This document shows positions 33,282 to 44,076 of a stretch of 64,000 nt of DNA, piece by piece. How positions within the stretch are numbered: position 1 is the first letter of the stretch; every line of letters starts with the position of its first letter. The notes beneath the pieces are model-generated. The model was given only the letters and a program-made list of their open reading frames with translations. It searched no databases and had not been told where the DNA came from. The translations under genes were made by a program, and so were the position numbers. This DNA comes from Rhyzopertha dominica (Eukaryota; Arthropoda; Insecta; Coleoptera; Bostrichidae): positions 6,324,001 through 6,388,000 of the forward strand of contig QCXZ01000064.1 of NCBI GenBank assembly GCA_025024175.1. Direction: 5' to 3'.

Positions 33282-33470
33282 TAAAAGTACTTATTTTTAT
33301 TTGTATAGTCAACAAAAACTTTAGGAGTATTTTAGAAGATCCTTTTTTTTTGGCATGTAGTTTTCTCTTACATTTGCTGTCAACGTACTCTAGAATTTCA
33401 GATTTGTCATATTTTTGTTGGCATCAAAGGCAGTGAATATTAAAATGACTTTTGTATATAATGATTTCAG

Positions 33471-33641
33471 ATTGCGGAAATGAACAAGGAGCTCAATGGT
33501 GGCCTTGGCATCAGTTTAGAAGGGACAGTGGATGTAGAAGATGGGCGTGAAGTTAGACCACACCATTACATCAGAAATATTTTGCCAAATGGACCTGTTG
33601 GGCAGAATGGAATCCTTCAATCTGGAGATGAATTGCTGGAG
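33471..33641 (+). CDS. Patj: Patj exon: first two thirds of PDZ3
   Basis: 57 codons in phase 0 between TAATGATTTCAG and GTAAAC. IAEMNKELNGGLGISLEGTV carries the GLGI binding loop. REVRPHHYIRNILPNGPVG and GILQSGDELLE follow, the very conserved core of PDZ3. Confidence 0.94.
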
Positions 33642-33675
33642 GTAAACTGACAAACTATTAACATCGTTAACCATG

Positions 33676-35703
33676 CAGGGTGATTCATTAAAAATGGGAA
33701 ATCTCTGAACTGGAGATTTTAAGCAGTATCGTCTGGAAAATTGGCAACTTTATGTTTTTTTGACAAGAGAATTACGAATTTAATGCTAAATTTAGCACTA
33801 TGTATACAGGGGCCTTAGTTACACACTGTTACTTAAGTAAATTACAACATATCTTCTTTGCCCAACGAGTTATGGCTAAACATCTAAAAGGCAGTTCCAT
33901 TTTCAATAAAAAAGGCACTCTTGTTTATCTCATGTAAGTCTGTCGGTTTTTGAGTTATTTGCATTTTAAACATTTAATGAATTCTGTTTGTTGTAAAATG
34001 AATGAATAAAATGAAAACTTCAAAGTAAATGCTCAAAAGGACCGCCTTCCACGTCAATACACTTTGTAAGGCGTATCCTTAAAGATCTTTGAATATTCAA
34101 TAACATTTGTCGATTATTTTTAATAATATTAGCAGCTTCTTGAAATGTCTGTCGTAATTCTTCGATGGAATTAATTGTTTCTTTGTAAACCATGTCCTTC
34201 ATTTGTGACCATATTGAGAAGTCTAGAGGGTTGAAATCTGGACTTCTAGGTGGCCAAACAAATTCACTGCCACGCCCAATCAACCGGTGAGGAAAACGTT
34301 CATTCAGGTATTGGCGTACTGGCTGAAAAAAATGTGGCGGTGCCCCGTCTTGCATAAATCACATGTTTCGCCTTATGGCTAGTGGTACATCTTCTAGTAG
34401 TGTGTTTAAATTTTGTTCAACGAAGTTTAAATAGAGGGGCCCGTTCAGATTAGGAGGAAGTTCAAAAGGACCAATAAAAAAACCAGATATCACACCACCT
34501 CAAATATTTACCTTGAATTCATGCTGAAAATGTCGTTCCTTTAGAGCATGTGGATTTTCGGAGTCCCACAAATGATCGTTTTTCCAATTAAAAACACCTC
34601 GCCTAGTAAATGTCGCCTCATCGGCGAAAAGGAGCTTATTAAGAAAATCCTGGTTTACGGTTTGTTTACCTATTATAAATTGAGCAAACTGTAGGCGAAG
34701 TAGCAAATCTCGAGGTACAAATTTTGGTCAGGAGTGTAGTGATATAAATGGAGATTCTTTCTTTAAAATTCTCCCGATAGACGATTGGCTTATTCCTGTT
34801 GCTTTACTTAACCGACGAGTACTGATATCTGGATTTTCCGAAATACGAACTAAAACCTCGTCTTTCTAGCACCATTTAAGCTTTTAGGATGAAAACACCC
34901 TGTTTCGCCTAGACGGATGTAAATACGTCTCAACAGTTTGTGATTGGGTTGTCTTTGATTTGGGTATAATTCTAAATACCTTCTGGCTGCATCAAGTCCA
35001 CTATAATTTGACTGAGCAAAAACACAAATCATATCACGCATTTCACTGTTAGAAAATTCATTATGTCGTGGCATTTTCTTATTTTAGAATTTTTACTATA
35101 AATATTACTAAGTAAATTAGAAAAATACAATAAACACTCTTATTTAGTGACAGCAAAAATTGTCAAATAATTCTTTACACGAAAAATTGATAAGTGCTGA
35201 CCAAAGAATATGTGCTGACTCAAGCCTAGTTGAAAAAAGTCAAGGTAATAACGGTGGCTTAGGAGTCTTTACACTGAATGTTTAAAATGCAAATAACTCA
35301 AAAACTGATAGAGTTACATGAAATAAACAAGAGTGCCTCTTTTATTGAAATCGAACTGACTTTTAGATTTTGTAGTCATTTTAGCCATAACTCGTTAAGC
35401 AAAAAAGATATGCTGTAATTTACTTAAGTAACAAGGTGTAACTAACGCTCTGTATACATAGTGCTAAATTTAACATTAAATTCTGAATTCTCTTGCCAAA
35501 AAAACATAAAGTTGTCAATCTTCCAGACGATACTGCTTAAAATCACAAAATTATTGAGAAATTTCAAATTCAAATTCCAACTTTGAACACCCTGTATCTC
35601 GTAAACCTGCAACATTTGCATGAGGCATGTTAACCTCAATCACCATATTTTGGTGCGTAGTATCTCCAGTTCAGAGATTGCCCGTTCTAAGTTAATCACC
35701 CTG
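33676..35703 (-). mobile_element. IS630/Tc1/mariner-superfamily element with long TIRs
   Basis: Ends CAGGGTGATT and AATCACCCTG are followed by about 200 bp of imperfect inverted repeat, including CTGAACTGGAGAT and ATTTACTTAAGTAAC. The minus strand encodes a broken transposase. TA follows the right end, but the left flank is TG, so a clean TA duplication is not preserved. Confidence 0.8.
34020..35074 (-). pseudogene. IS630/Tc1/mariner-superfamily transposase, broken
   Basis: Pieces in order on the minus strand: N-terminal HTH (EFSNSEMRDMICVFAQSNYS..ARRYLELYPNQRQP), a first catalytic motif (LLFADEATFTRRGVFN), and a later block with MQDGAPPHFFQPVRQYLN and WPPRSPDFNPLDFSIWSQMK, carrying the second and third acidic residues. 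Stops separate all pieces. Confidence 0.82.
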
Positions 35704-36253
35704 TATATAAGAGATAAAATTTGTCATCCTTTTAGATTTGTTTATCAAGTGTCTTTACCAGTTAGTATTTGTAATATAGTATTTTTATATTGTTCAAACT
35801 TCTTGGTTTTGGTTTCTTTATAGCAAATATGAAAAAATAATTTTAATAATTCTAATTTGGCCTGTGTATCTAGGTTACAGCTGTGTAGAGTTATTTATAT
35901 GTGTAATAAAGGGTGATAAATTAGATATAAATATGATAAATGCTCTGGATATAAATTAACAATTAAATATTGATATTTATTCTTGTAACTTGGATGGTTG
36001 GATCTTTCATAGTTGCAGTTAATAACATTCAATTTTAAGTTATAACTGGTTTAAGCCTTAAAAATGTTATAGTACTTATGACAGGAAAAAAAACAAAAAA
36101 TGTGAAGTTTATGAAGCATAGTTTTCAACAACATATATCATAATGTTCTGGAAAGGTTTTTATTATCAAATCCTCCCATTCCTACCAATTGTAACAATTT
36201 TAAGTGCGAAGATTGTCGTACCGATTGTTTGCGACACCATTCTGTCGACTATG
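35704..36253 (+). other. Patj intron, nothing recognised
   Basis: AT-rich. I see no coding similarity or strong structure. Confidence 0.4.
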
Positions 36254-36261
36254 CATGTGCT

Positions 36262-37437
36262 CATGGGCGTACCCAGCTTTTAGTCTAGGGGGAGGCAAAG
36301 CAGGAACGTTCTGTAGTGTATAATTCAACATATCAAATATAGGTAGTTAAGTAATTATTAAAACATCCTCTGTGAAATACAGACCCAAATTGTTTATATG
36401 TTTTCTATGTACACTGATCATACAAAGCCCCTTTATTACTATAATTCCGTTATTGATGAACTCAGTTATGTGAGGCGCATTCAGTTGCATCGCTCTCGCG
36501 TTTAACAAAAAATGAGTTGATGCATTTTATTTGGGAGAATAAAGATCCGTGATCCACATAATGTATACTGATATCATACGAATTACCAAAGGAATATAAA
36601 TTTCACCTTAAAAGCCTTTACTAATAGAACCACGATTTCTGATTCAGAATTCACACATATCAAAGACTAATGCATTAACCGATGCGCTTTTAGTACAGTT
36701 TCAACTTTTCACACTAGAAGCTTTAGAAATTTAAGCTAGGAGTGAATATATATGGGTGGTAAAGATACAATTGTAGTAATTTTTACTCCCCAGAAAAAGA
36801 GACTCGATGGATAACTAATATCATCAAAAATGAAGAATGCCTCAGCATTATGCGACAAGCCAATCTTCTTAGATCGCCAATGCACTGCGCTCAGAAATAA
36901 ACGGACTACTTAATACTAACAAAAAAATTAAGCTTCATTTAAATAAACTGAAATATATTTAATTGGATTTTTAACAACACACCCGGTTTTAATTCGTGCT
37001 GATAATGCTGTTACTGGATTCCTAAAACTTATATTAAATAAACTGACTTTAATAAACTTTAGTTCGGATGGATTTTTAGAGTTTTGTTTTTCTGTATTTC
37101 GTACAAAAGTTGGAGTCATCACCGAATATATGACAGATTCTGATGTGTATTCCATATAACAGTAGTTGAACAAATTTTTTAGGAAAAGACAGAAGAGCTG
37201 AACTAAGTAGAAATCGTGCTATGACTCATCCTGACCAAGATAGTCTTTTAAGGCTATCCGTCCTAACACAACGATTCGTAACAACAAGAATGTTGCAGTC
37301 ACAGCTTCAAATTGCAGATGGCGTCGATTAAGCTTGAAAACCATTTGACAACGACTTATTAGAGGTCATTTGCATGGGTCATATATGAGTTCTGGATTAA
37401 AATTGTGAAAGCTGCCCCCCCCCCCCGGACTCCCATA
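36262..37437. mobile_element. hAT-like non-autonomous element with 8-bp duplication
   Basis: CATGTGCT stands on both sides (36254-36261 and 37438-37445), an 8-bp target duplication. Ends read CATGGGCGTACCC and, inverted, TATGGGAGTCCGG. The right end is followed inward by a 14-C run (37414-37427). An 81-codon minus-strand frame (37173-36928) shows no recognisable domain. Confidence 0.65.
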
Positions 37438-37572
37438 CATGTGCTGAATCATAATTCATAACTTTATAACAAGATAGAGTTTTATAAACCAAATAAAGTA
37501 TTATATTAGTATAATTTTAATTTTCCACTTCCTACTTTGCTATAGCGTCACAGATTCAAATATTTATTTCAG

Positions 37573-37725
37573 GTGAACGGTATTCAACTGGTTGGCTTGA
37601 ACCACTTGGAGGTCATATCCATTTTGAAGCAACTGCCAAATTTCGTGAGCTTAGTTTGCGCGAGATACTCCGTTCCTACTAGGATAATCAACACCGCCCA
37701 GCNNAGGGATGCCTTCCAGGAACGC
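37573..37725 (+). CDS. Patj: Patj exon: end of PDZ3
   Basis: 51 codons in phase 0. VNGIQLVGLNHLEVISILKQ and VSLVCARYS are the last helix and strand of PDZ3. The frame continues to ..AFQER at 37725, where a GTNAGG donor begins a 62-nt intron. Ns at 37703-37704 obscure one codon. Reading through instead would hit a stop at 37818. Confidence 0.88.
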
Positions 37726-37787
37726 GTNAGGGCCCCAAGTATTTCAGCTGAGTCTTCGTCTCACGATTTCTGTGATAAAACTTGCAG

Positions 37788-38024
37788 AACATCCTGGCGG
37801 AGAGCCTTCAAACGTTGATCCCCTCTTCCGATAAACTGGTCAAGGCGAAATCGGAGTCGTCTATCGTCTCTAGCGCCGCGAGTGACCTCTATGGATCTGG
37901 TGCTTGCAGTCGCTCTAGGTCCTTGGAAGTCATTGGTGCACTGCCGATGTGGTCCGAAGAAGCCACTGTGATTGAGCTGGTCAAAGCCGATCGTGGATTG
38001 GGATTTTCCATTTTGGATTACCAG
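37788..38024 (+). CDS. Patj: Patj exon: linker and start of PDZ4
   Basis: 79 codons in phase 0 between ACTTGCAG and GTAAAT. NILAESLQTLIPSSDKLVKA matches the NLLPATDRLVKAKSDGS-type linker of fly Patj. SRSLEVIGALPMWSEEATVI and RGLGFSILDYQ follow, opening PDZ4 with its GLGF loop. Confidence 0.93.
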
Positions 38025-38199
38025 GTAAATTGGTCTTATCGTGTCTAATTTTGAAGAAACTGATAATTTGGCATTTGGAAATTTGTATTTTGGTTTTTGA
38101 CTATTAGTTTGTATTTAAGATTATTCCAGCAAAATTGAAGCTATTTTAAATAGAGATACTAATTTACGGATACTAAATATTAACTTTGAGTGAGGCGCC

Positions 38200-38319
38200 A
38201 TGTTGACTGACTTGTCGACCACCAAAAACGATAATGCGGTCCTTTCAAAACAGTTCTCCACGCTGCAGCAAACCCAGGAATCGATCGGCAAAATTCTGGA
38301 ACGTATTGAAAACGTTTAA
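38200..38319 (+). CDS. Small 39-codon ORF, unidentified
   Basis: ATG to TAA: it starts MLTDLSTTKNDNAVLSKQ and ends in a coiled-coil-like QQTQESIGKILERIENV. It is GC-richer than its surroundings and preceded by a stop-containing sequence. It could be a fragment of a LINE ORF1/gag coiled coil, the end of a retrocopied gene or a chance ORF. I do not recognise it. Confidence 0.25.
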   Translation: MLTDLSTTKNDNAVLSKQFSTLQQTQESIGKILERIENV

Positions 38320-38605
38320 GAATATTTTAAACATAATTGTATTAATCGGCTTATTTTCAGTCTTTAGAGGACTATATTAAATCATTATATCCTCTACTTT
38401 AACAGCGCTGAACTCAAACTTTGATAGCCACACTCTCGAGATACTGGGGTAGCGAAGAACTGTAACAAAGGTATCGAGGAAAAAAACAAAATGTTAAATT
38501 TCGAAGTTAGCATACTCATAAAACAAACGGATATAGTTAACAACTCTTTTTACTTTGAGATATGAGAATGAATTTATCGGGAAAGACGTTATTATCTCTG
38601 ATATA

Positions 38606-40404
38606 CAGGGTCGCTACAAAGTATGTAACCTGCAGGATATTTCAGGTTCTGTTCGACCGACTTTTCTGAAATTGTACATGGGATTATGGGTAATTAAAAT
38701 GCATTCTCTTTTTCCGTTTTCTAGATATGGGCGCAAGTTGCATTTTTCCCCAAAAGGCACGTCATTGAAAAGGATATTTTTCCTGATTTCAAAAGTGTAT
38801 CACACTTGTACAATTTATTGCTTCTGAGTTGAGAAAAGTGCGATAACAAACTTGTGTCTTGCAAAAAACTTCGGGATAAAATCCACATTCGTTATCGTTA
38901 AGTAAAACAAAAACTTCAGGTGTCTCCATTTTCCTCGTGACTGGTGATAATTTTCATTCACCTTGTTATTTGCAATCGCTATGCCTCAGTTAACTGAACA
39001 TGATCGCATCGAAATTTCGATGATGATTGGTTATGGAGATAGTGATCGTGAACCAATTGCCAGATCAACAGTTATTAAAACATTGCAACGTTTTGGCGAA
39101 ACCAGGACTTCCAAAGGTCGCAACGAGTGAGGAAACTAGTTTGAATATCCTTTTAAATGTGCAAGAGAATCCCAGGTGTTCCGTACAACAGCGTGCTCTC
39201 AGTCACCATATTAGCAGAAGATCTGTTCAAAAAAAGTTTCATCCATACAAAATTCACTTATTACAAGAACTGAGCGAAGATGATTTCGATCGTAGAATAG
39301 AATTTTGCGAAACTGCTATGAACATGAGAGATGAAGATAGAAACTTTTTAAATTGGATTATGTTTTCTGATGGAGCGACTTTTAGCCTCAATGGTAATGT
39401 GAACAGAAATAATTGCAGATATTGGTCGGACACAAATCCACATTGGATGGAACAGGTCCACACACAACACCCTCAGAAAGTGAACGTCTGGTGTGGTATT
39501 ATCGGTGAGCACATTATTGGGCCTTTTTTCATCGATGTAAATTTGAATGCGGTCAAGTATTTACAGCTCTTGCGCGAACACATAATACCAGAACTTATTC
39601 GCCTGTTCCCTAATCGCAAAAATGCTGCGCGTCCTTCTGAACAGATATGGTTTCAGCAAGATGGTGCACCGCCCCATTTTGCAGTCAACGTTCGTGGATA
39701 TTTGAATGCGATATTTCTAGATAGATGGATTGGTAGGCGCGGAGCGATAGAATGCCCAGCACGTTCCCCTGATCTGACGCCGCTTGATTTTTTCCTGTGA
39801 GGGTATCTGAAAAATCGTATTTATGCTGATCGGCCACATAATGCAGAAGATTTAAAAGCACAAATTAGGGCAGAAATTCAGTTCGTACCTTGAAATATGC
39901 TACAAAGAAAATTAGAAACTTTTTACTCAAGACTGCATTATTGCCAGGAAGTAAATGGGGAACAGTTTGAGCATCTTATGTAATGTAAATCTGAAAAAGA
40001 ACTTCATTTTTCACGCAATCACGTTTTTATTTTTTACTTTTTGGGTACCCGATTTGCAATAAATTAATTAAACTAGACGAAAATTATCACCAGTCTAGGA
40101 AAAATGGTAATAACTGGCNNATTTGTCTATTTTCTCAATTCAGAAGAAATAAATTGTACAAGTGTGGTATATTTTTNAAATCAGAAAAAAATATCCTTTT
40201 CAATTGTGTGCCTTTTGACCCTCCTTCCCATTAAAAAATGGAACTTGTGTCCATATGTCGGAAACTAGAGCTGACACGGAGTTGAAGAAATTCTACTCGT
40301 AGAAAAGGCATTTTAATTACCCATAGGCATATGCACAGTTTCAGAAAAATTGGTCAAACTGAACCTGAAATATCCTGCTGGTTCCATACTTTGTAGCGAC
40401 CCTA
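38606..40404 (+). mobile_element. Mariner-like family A, copy 2 (best preserved)
   Basis: 1,799 bp with inverted ends CAGGGTCGCTACAAAGTATG and CATACTTTGTAGCGACCCTA, flanked by TA (38604-38605, 40405-40406). Inserted between the two PDZ4 exons of Patj. Confidence 0.92.
38982..39960 (+). pseudogene. Family A transposase with shared nonsense codon
   Basis: Starting MPQLTEHDRIEISMMI at 38982, the frame has a deletion near 39035 and runs open 39027-39800. First catalytic block: IMFSDGATFSLNG (the usual D-E reads D-G). Then VNVWCGIIGEHIIGPFF, IWFQQDGAPPHFAVNVRGYL and RSPDLTPLDFFL, followed by TGA in place of the FFLW tryptophan. After the stop GYLKNRIYADRPHNAEDLK continues. It therefore probably cannot make an active enzyme. 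Confidence 0.88.
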
Positions 40405-40468
40405 TAATAAAAGATATTAATGCATTTTTAGTTCTGCTGACTTCTCTTTTCAATTTTTTTTATAACAG

Positions 40469-40708
40469 GATCCGCTGAACCCAGAAGAAACTGTGATAGT
40501 AATACGCTCTCTGGTNCCTGGAGGTGTGGCCCAAGCAGACGGGAGGTTGATACCAGGTGATAAACTTCTGGCTGTCAATGATATCGATGTAGAACATGCA
40601 ACTCTGGATAGAGCAGTCCAAGTGTTGAAGGGAGCTCCGAAGGGCAAAGTGAAGATTGCTGTTGCGAAGCCGTTGCCTGGAAATGAAGCCAATTCCTACA
40701 ACAGTCAG
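40469..40708 (+). CDS. Patj: Patj exon: rest of PDZ4
   Basis: 80 codons in phase 0 between TTATAACAG and GTAAGT. DPLNPEETVIVIRSLVPGGV, DGRLIPGDKLLAVNDIDVE and VKIAVAKPLP complete PDZ4, the last domain of fly Patj. One N at 40516 leaves a valine codon ambiguous only in its third base. Confidence 0.94.
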
Positions 40709-41384
40709 GTAAGTGCCGAAGTTTTGCTAAAAATATATAAATCATACTGTACGAGTATTCGTCATTTTACTGGGAATATATCGAAGCCTATTTGTGAACA
40801 TGTTCGTTGTGTATTACTATCAGCTGCTGTTCAGGGCATCTTGGGGGAGGGGTGATTGGCATTAGCTGCTGGAAATTATTTTCAAGTTCGTAAAATAACA
40901 AATTATGTGTGCGCCATTTTTATCATAAGAAGAAGATCCTTCTTACGAAACATCTTGTAATAAAAGGATTAATGGGGTAGCGGGTTGCCGAATATTGAAA
41001 TAGAAAATATCTCGGTTTGCTTTTCACAAGAATTCTACAAATAATAGATAAAAATATATTCTACAAAAACTATCTATGTAGTACAGTAGTTAGTGCGCAC
41101 TAACTACATATAGAGGTATTTTAATGATTACACAGGTCTGCGAAATTAAACTTTTTAAGTTTTTTTACTGAATGGGTAATGTTCATTGTAGTAGCCCTAA
41201 GTTTAATGATACCCATCACGTCACAAATACAGGTAATTTTGAAATTTGAAGAAAAGTATGCATAAATTTCTGGTGAAATAAAATCTTTAGATATATTCGA
41301 TGTTTTAACTATTTAATCAATAAGAGGAAACAATACAAATACTTAAAAATGAACATAGAGTTGAACACCCTGCTATTTTTTGAG
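40709..41384 (+). other. Patj intron, nothing recognised
   Basis: AT-rich with no recognisable coding or repeat structure. Confidence 0.4.
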
Positions 41385-42212
41385 TAAATCCTTGGTTTTG
41401 TTGGTTTCCGTCTATGTTGTTCATCTGTTTCTCTGTGGATCATTCAACAATAGTTAGACATCATACTGACATCCCAATAGCCTTGATATCTTCTTTCCAT
41501 ATCTTTAATATCTTGGTGAAAACGTTCCCTTTGTTCTTCAATGTAATCTCCAAGATATTCCGGAAAATACTCAATGTGGGAATATAAAACATCAATAATG
41601 CATGTCGCAACCTGAATCTTTCTAACAGTTTAACATTTCTTTGACTATGATTTTGTAAGTAGGATCTTTAACGTTGCCTAGAAATTTCGAGATGACATTT
41701 TTAAAGAAAATGCAAGGTATTTATTTCTAAACTTGCCATAACATTCTCAAAATTTTCCTCTTTAATTAGTTTTTTGATATCAAATAAATTAGGAAAACCA
41801 TGAACATCCATCCATCTTTTGGTAACGCCTTGACAAATTGTTTCATCAATCTAAGTTTGATGTGCAGTGGTGGAAGCTATATTTTCTCAGAATCTGTCAA
41901 ATTGGCATGAATAACATTCTTTTCTCCAACTTCCATTTTTTTGAAGCGGCTAGTGTAAATCTATTGCTCTACTCTACCACTTGGAAACATAACATAGAAA
42001 TTTTGTATAACCTTGTTGTACACCAAGAAGCATGTATAAAATTACATCACAAATTACCCAATAATTTATTTTTTCCAAAACACTTTTTAAATTGGCATAA
42101 ATTTCTTTAAGTTGAACTGAATGTGCGACAGGTATTGACGCATATTTATTGGCAATATGCAGAAGAACAGCTTTCAGGCTTCTTTTCGAAGAGTCTATAG
42201 CCTCCATTCTTG
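41385..42212 (-). pseudogene. Decayed member of an arthropod multicopy protein family
   Basis: The minus strand carries fragments in order: RSLKAVLLHIANKYASIPVA then VQLKEIYANL...QQGYTKF (42212-41990), LPPLHIKLRLMKQFVKAL (about 41875), and SHIEYFPEYLGDYIEEQRE then RFHQDIKDMERRYQG (about 41580-41480). I recognise these blocks from an expanded, uncharacterised family in arthropod genomes with motifs like GQQ.G(F/Y)TK.PCF and ERFHQDI..ME.RYQGRW. Its function is unknown to me; high copy number suggests mobility. Many stops and deletions are present. Confidence 0.5.
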
Positions 42213-42214
42213 TG

Positions 42215-43976
42215 TTTTGTACTGAATGCCACGTGGAATTGGCTCTGTTATACCGATGAAACTTTGGAATAGTCGATTTTGGGACGGTTTTTAGTGTTAT
42301 ATCTCGTTACCTACATTGCTCAAACAAAAATAGCAATCGTTAGTGTGATTTGTTTAGTCTCGCCACACCATTGGAGTTCCAAATGACAATGATTTTGGTA
42401 TACCGTAAATCCCTTGTTTCAGTGTTTCAAGGCAAAAAAACATGCTTTATTATGTGGTACCCATTGTTCAAAGTACGCAAAATAAGAATCTTTTACTTTT
42501 TTCTTTGTTTCTTTGTTTCACTAAGGTATATTGTCCACATATATAATAAAAAACATCGGGACGAGAAAGAGAGAGAAAGTTGTATATATGATGTGTAATC
42601 GATCAAAAGAGATGGAATTATTTATTCACGGTAATTGCTGCTATTTAATAAATATTAATTACAGGCATTCAACATTAAAAAATGTGGCGTGATATGCAAA
42701 AACTAAATTCATATTCGGCATCAGCAGTCCAAAATCCATATGATTGAGGTAAAATTATGTAAAAAACTTTTTCATCCTTGACCTGTGTTATCGTTATATT
42801 ATATTGCGCATATTATTTTCTACGCCTATACATTTGAAAGCATTAATATAGGTAAATTATTTTGCCACGTTCAAGATGTAAAATATTTTCTCTATATTTC
42901 GTATATCTTTCATATCCGCTGATAAATAATTATCCCAGGGCTTAATTTTGACAAAGACAGTTTTTCACATGAATTATTTTATTTGGCAACCAATATGTTG
43001 TAGTAATTAAATTACAAACTTTTATACCCCCTTTCGATGTGCGAAACAAGAGCTAATAATTTACTTTTCTGTATAACGGTCCCTCTCACATTTCGTAAAT
43101 TTGTCTTTTTTGTTTTCTAAGTTTCTTTTAATTAGGATAATCTCTACAGTAAACATATATGTGTAATTCTGAAGTCAAGTGACCATCCTAAAGTGCATTA
43201 TTTTCCAGTTTAATATGCAATAATAATTTCTTTAAATGAAAAAAATCTCATCATTCTATATACAAAATTTTGAAAGAAATCGGTAAGATTTTCAGAAAAT
43301 ACCTTCTTATCCTCGAAGCAGTTTATAGCGGGATAAAAACCCTTGGGAATGACCCTCCTTTATTTGACACTACACAAAAGAAAATCATATAAAATGGTGC
43401 AACTTAGTTCAATGCAACTTCTAGTATTAATCATCGTTGCTCATCTTTATTTTCGTAAGGACACAAACATGATTTTTGAATTTTGGAGATCTGGAAATAC
43501 TCTAGCACACTCTAGTGGTTATTCTACAAACTCGAAAGTAATTTCTAAGAATTTTTCCTTTACTTAAATAAGCCAATAGGCCAATCACTACCCTGTAAAG
43601 TCAACTACAAAAGTCATGCACCTTTCAGTATAGTAAAGGCTGCAAGAGTAAACAGTATTGTTATTCGCAGCATTTATGGAAAGATTCTTGCGGATCTCCT
43701 TACAAATATGCATTAGGATGACAAATATTAAGTTAGTTGTGATAAAAATTAAATAAAGGTGCTTGAATTTTGCTGCCGATGTACAACATGGTGTTGTATG
43801 GAGCGTGACAGAAATGTTAAAATTTTTCCATATATAGAGTAAATTATTTACGTTAAATCTATTCGTTGTGCTTTTATTTTTAATACAGTTACTAAAAATC
43901 GCTTTATTTTTAAGAGTGAGAAAACATATTTCTATTTAGCAGTTAATGGTAGATACAATAAACAAAGATTATATTA
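42215..43976 (+). other. Patj intron, no gene recognised
   Basis: AT-rich with only short frames such as 42350-42598 and 43343-43567. None resembles a known domain. Confidence 0.4.
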
Positions 43977-44022
43977 TAATAATAAAACACTTGTTTTTAT
44001 CCTACTTCTAATTTTTATTTTT

Positions 44023-44076
44023 GGTAAAGCCAAATGCCAGCATTTCGACCGCCAAGCGGTCTTCTTCGGTGGCTTA
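44023..44076 (-). ncRNA. Hammerhead-ribozyme-like motif in Penelope end
   Basis: On the minus strand: stem I AAGCCA, core-like CCGAAGA, stem II GACCGC-TTG-GCGGTC, GAAA, stem III ATGC-TG-GCAT, then a TT cleavage context and the stem I partner TGGCTT. Relative to the consensus core CUGANGA, position 4 is C, and one extra A precedes stem II. Activity is therefore uncertain. Confidence 0.5.

Noticed and set aside
37414..37427. Poly-C run as a functional i-motif or G-quadruplex site
   Set aside because: It lies at the end of a hAT-like element and most simply reflects homopolymer expansion or assembly error; nothing links it to function.
37726..37818. Frameshift or pseudogenisation of Patj in the PDZ3-PDZ4 linker
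   Set aside because: A 62-nt intron with good splice sites restores the conserved linker, so no mutation needs to be invoked.
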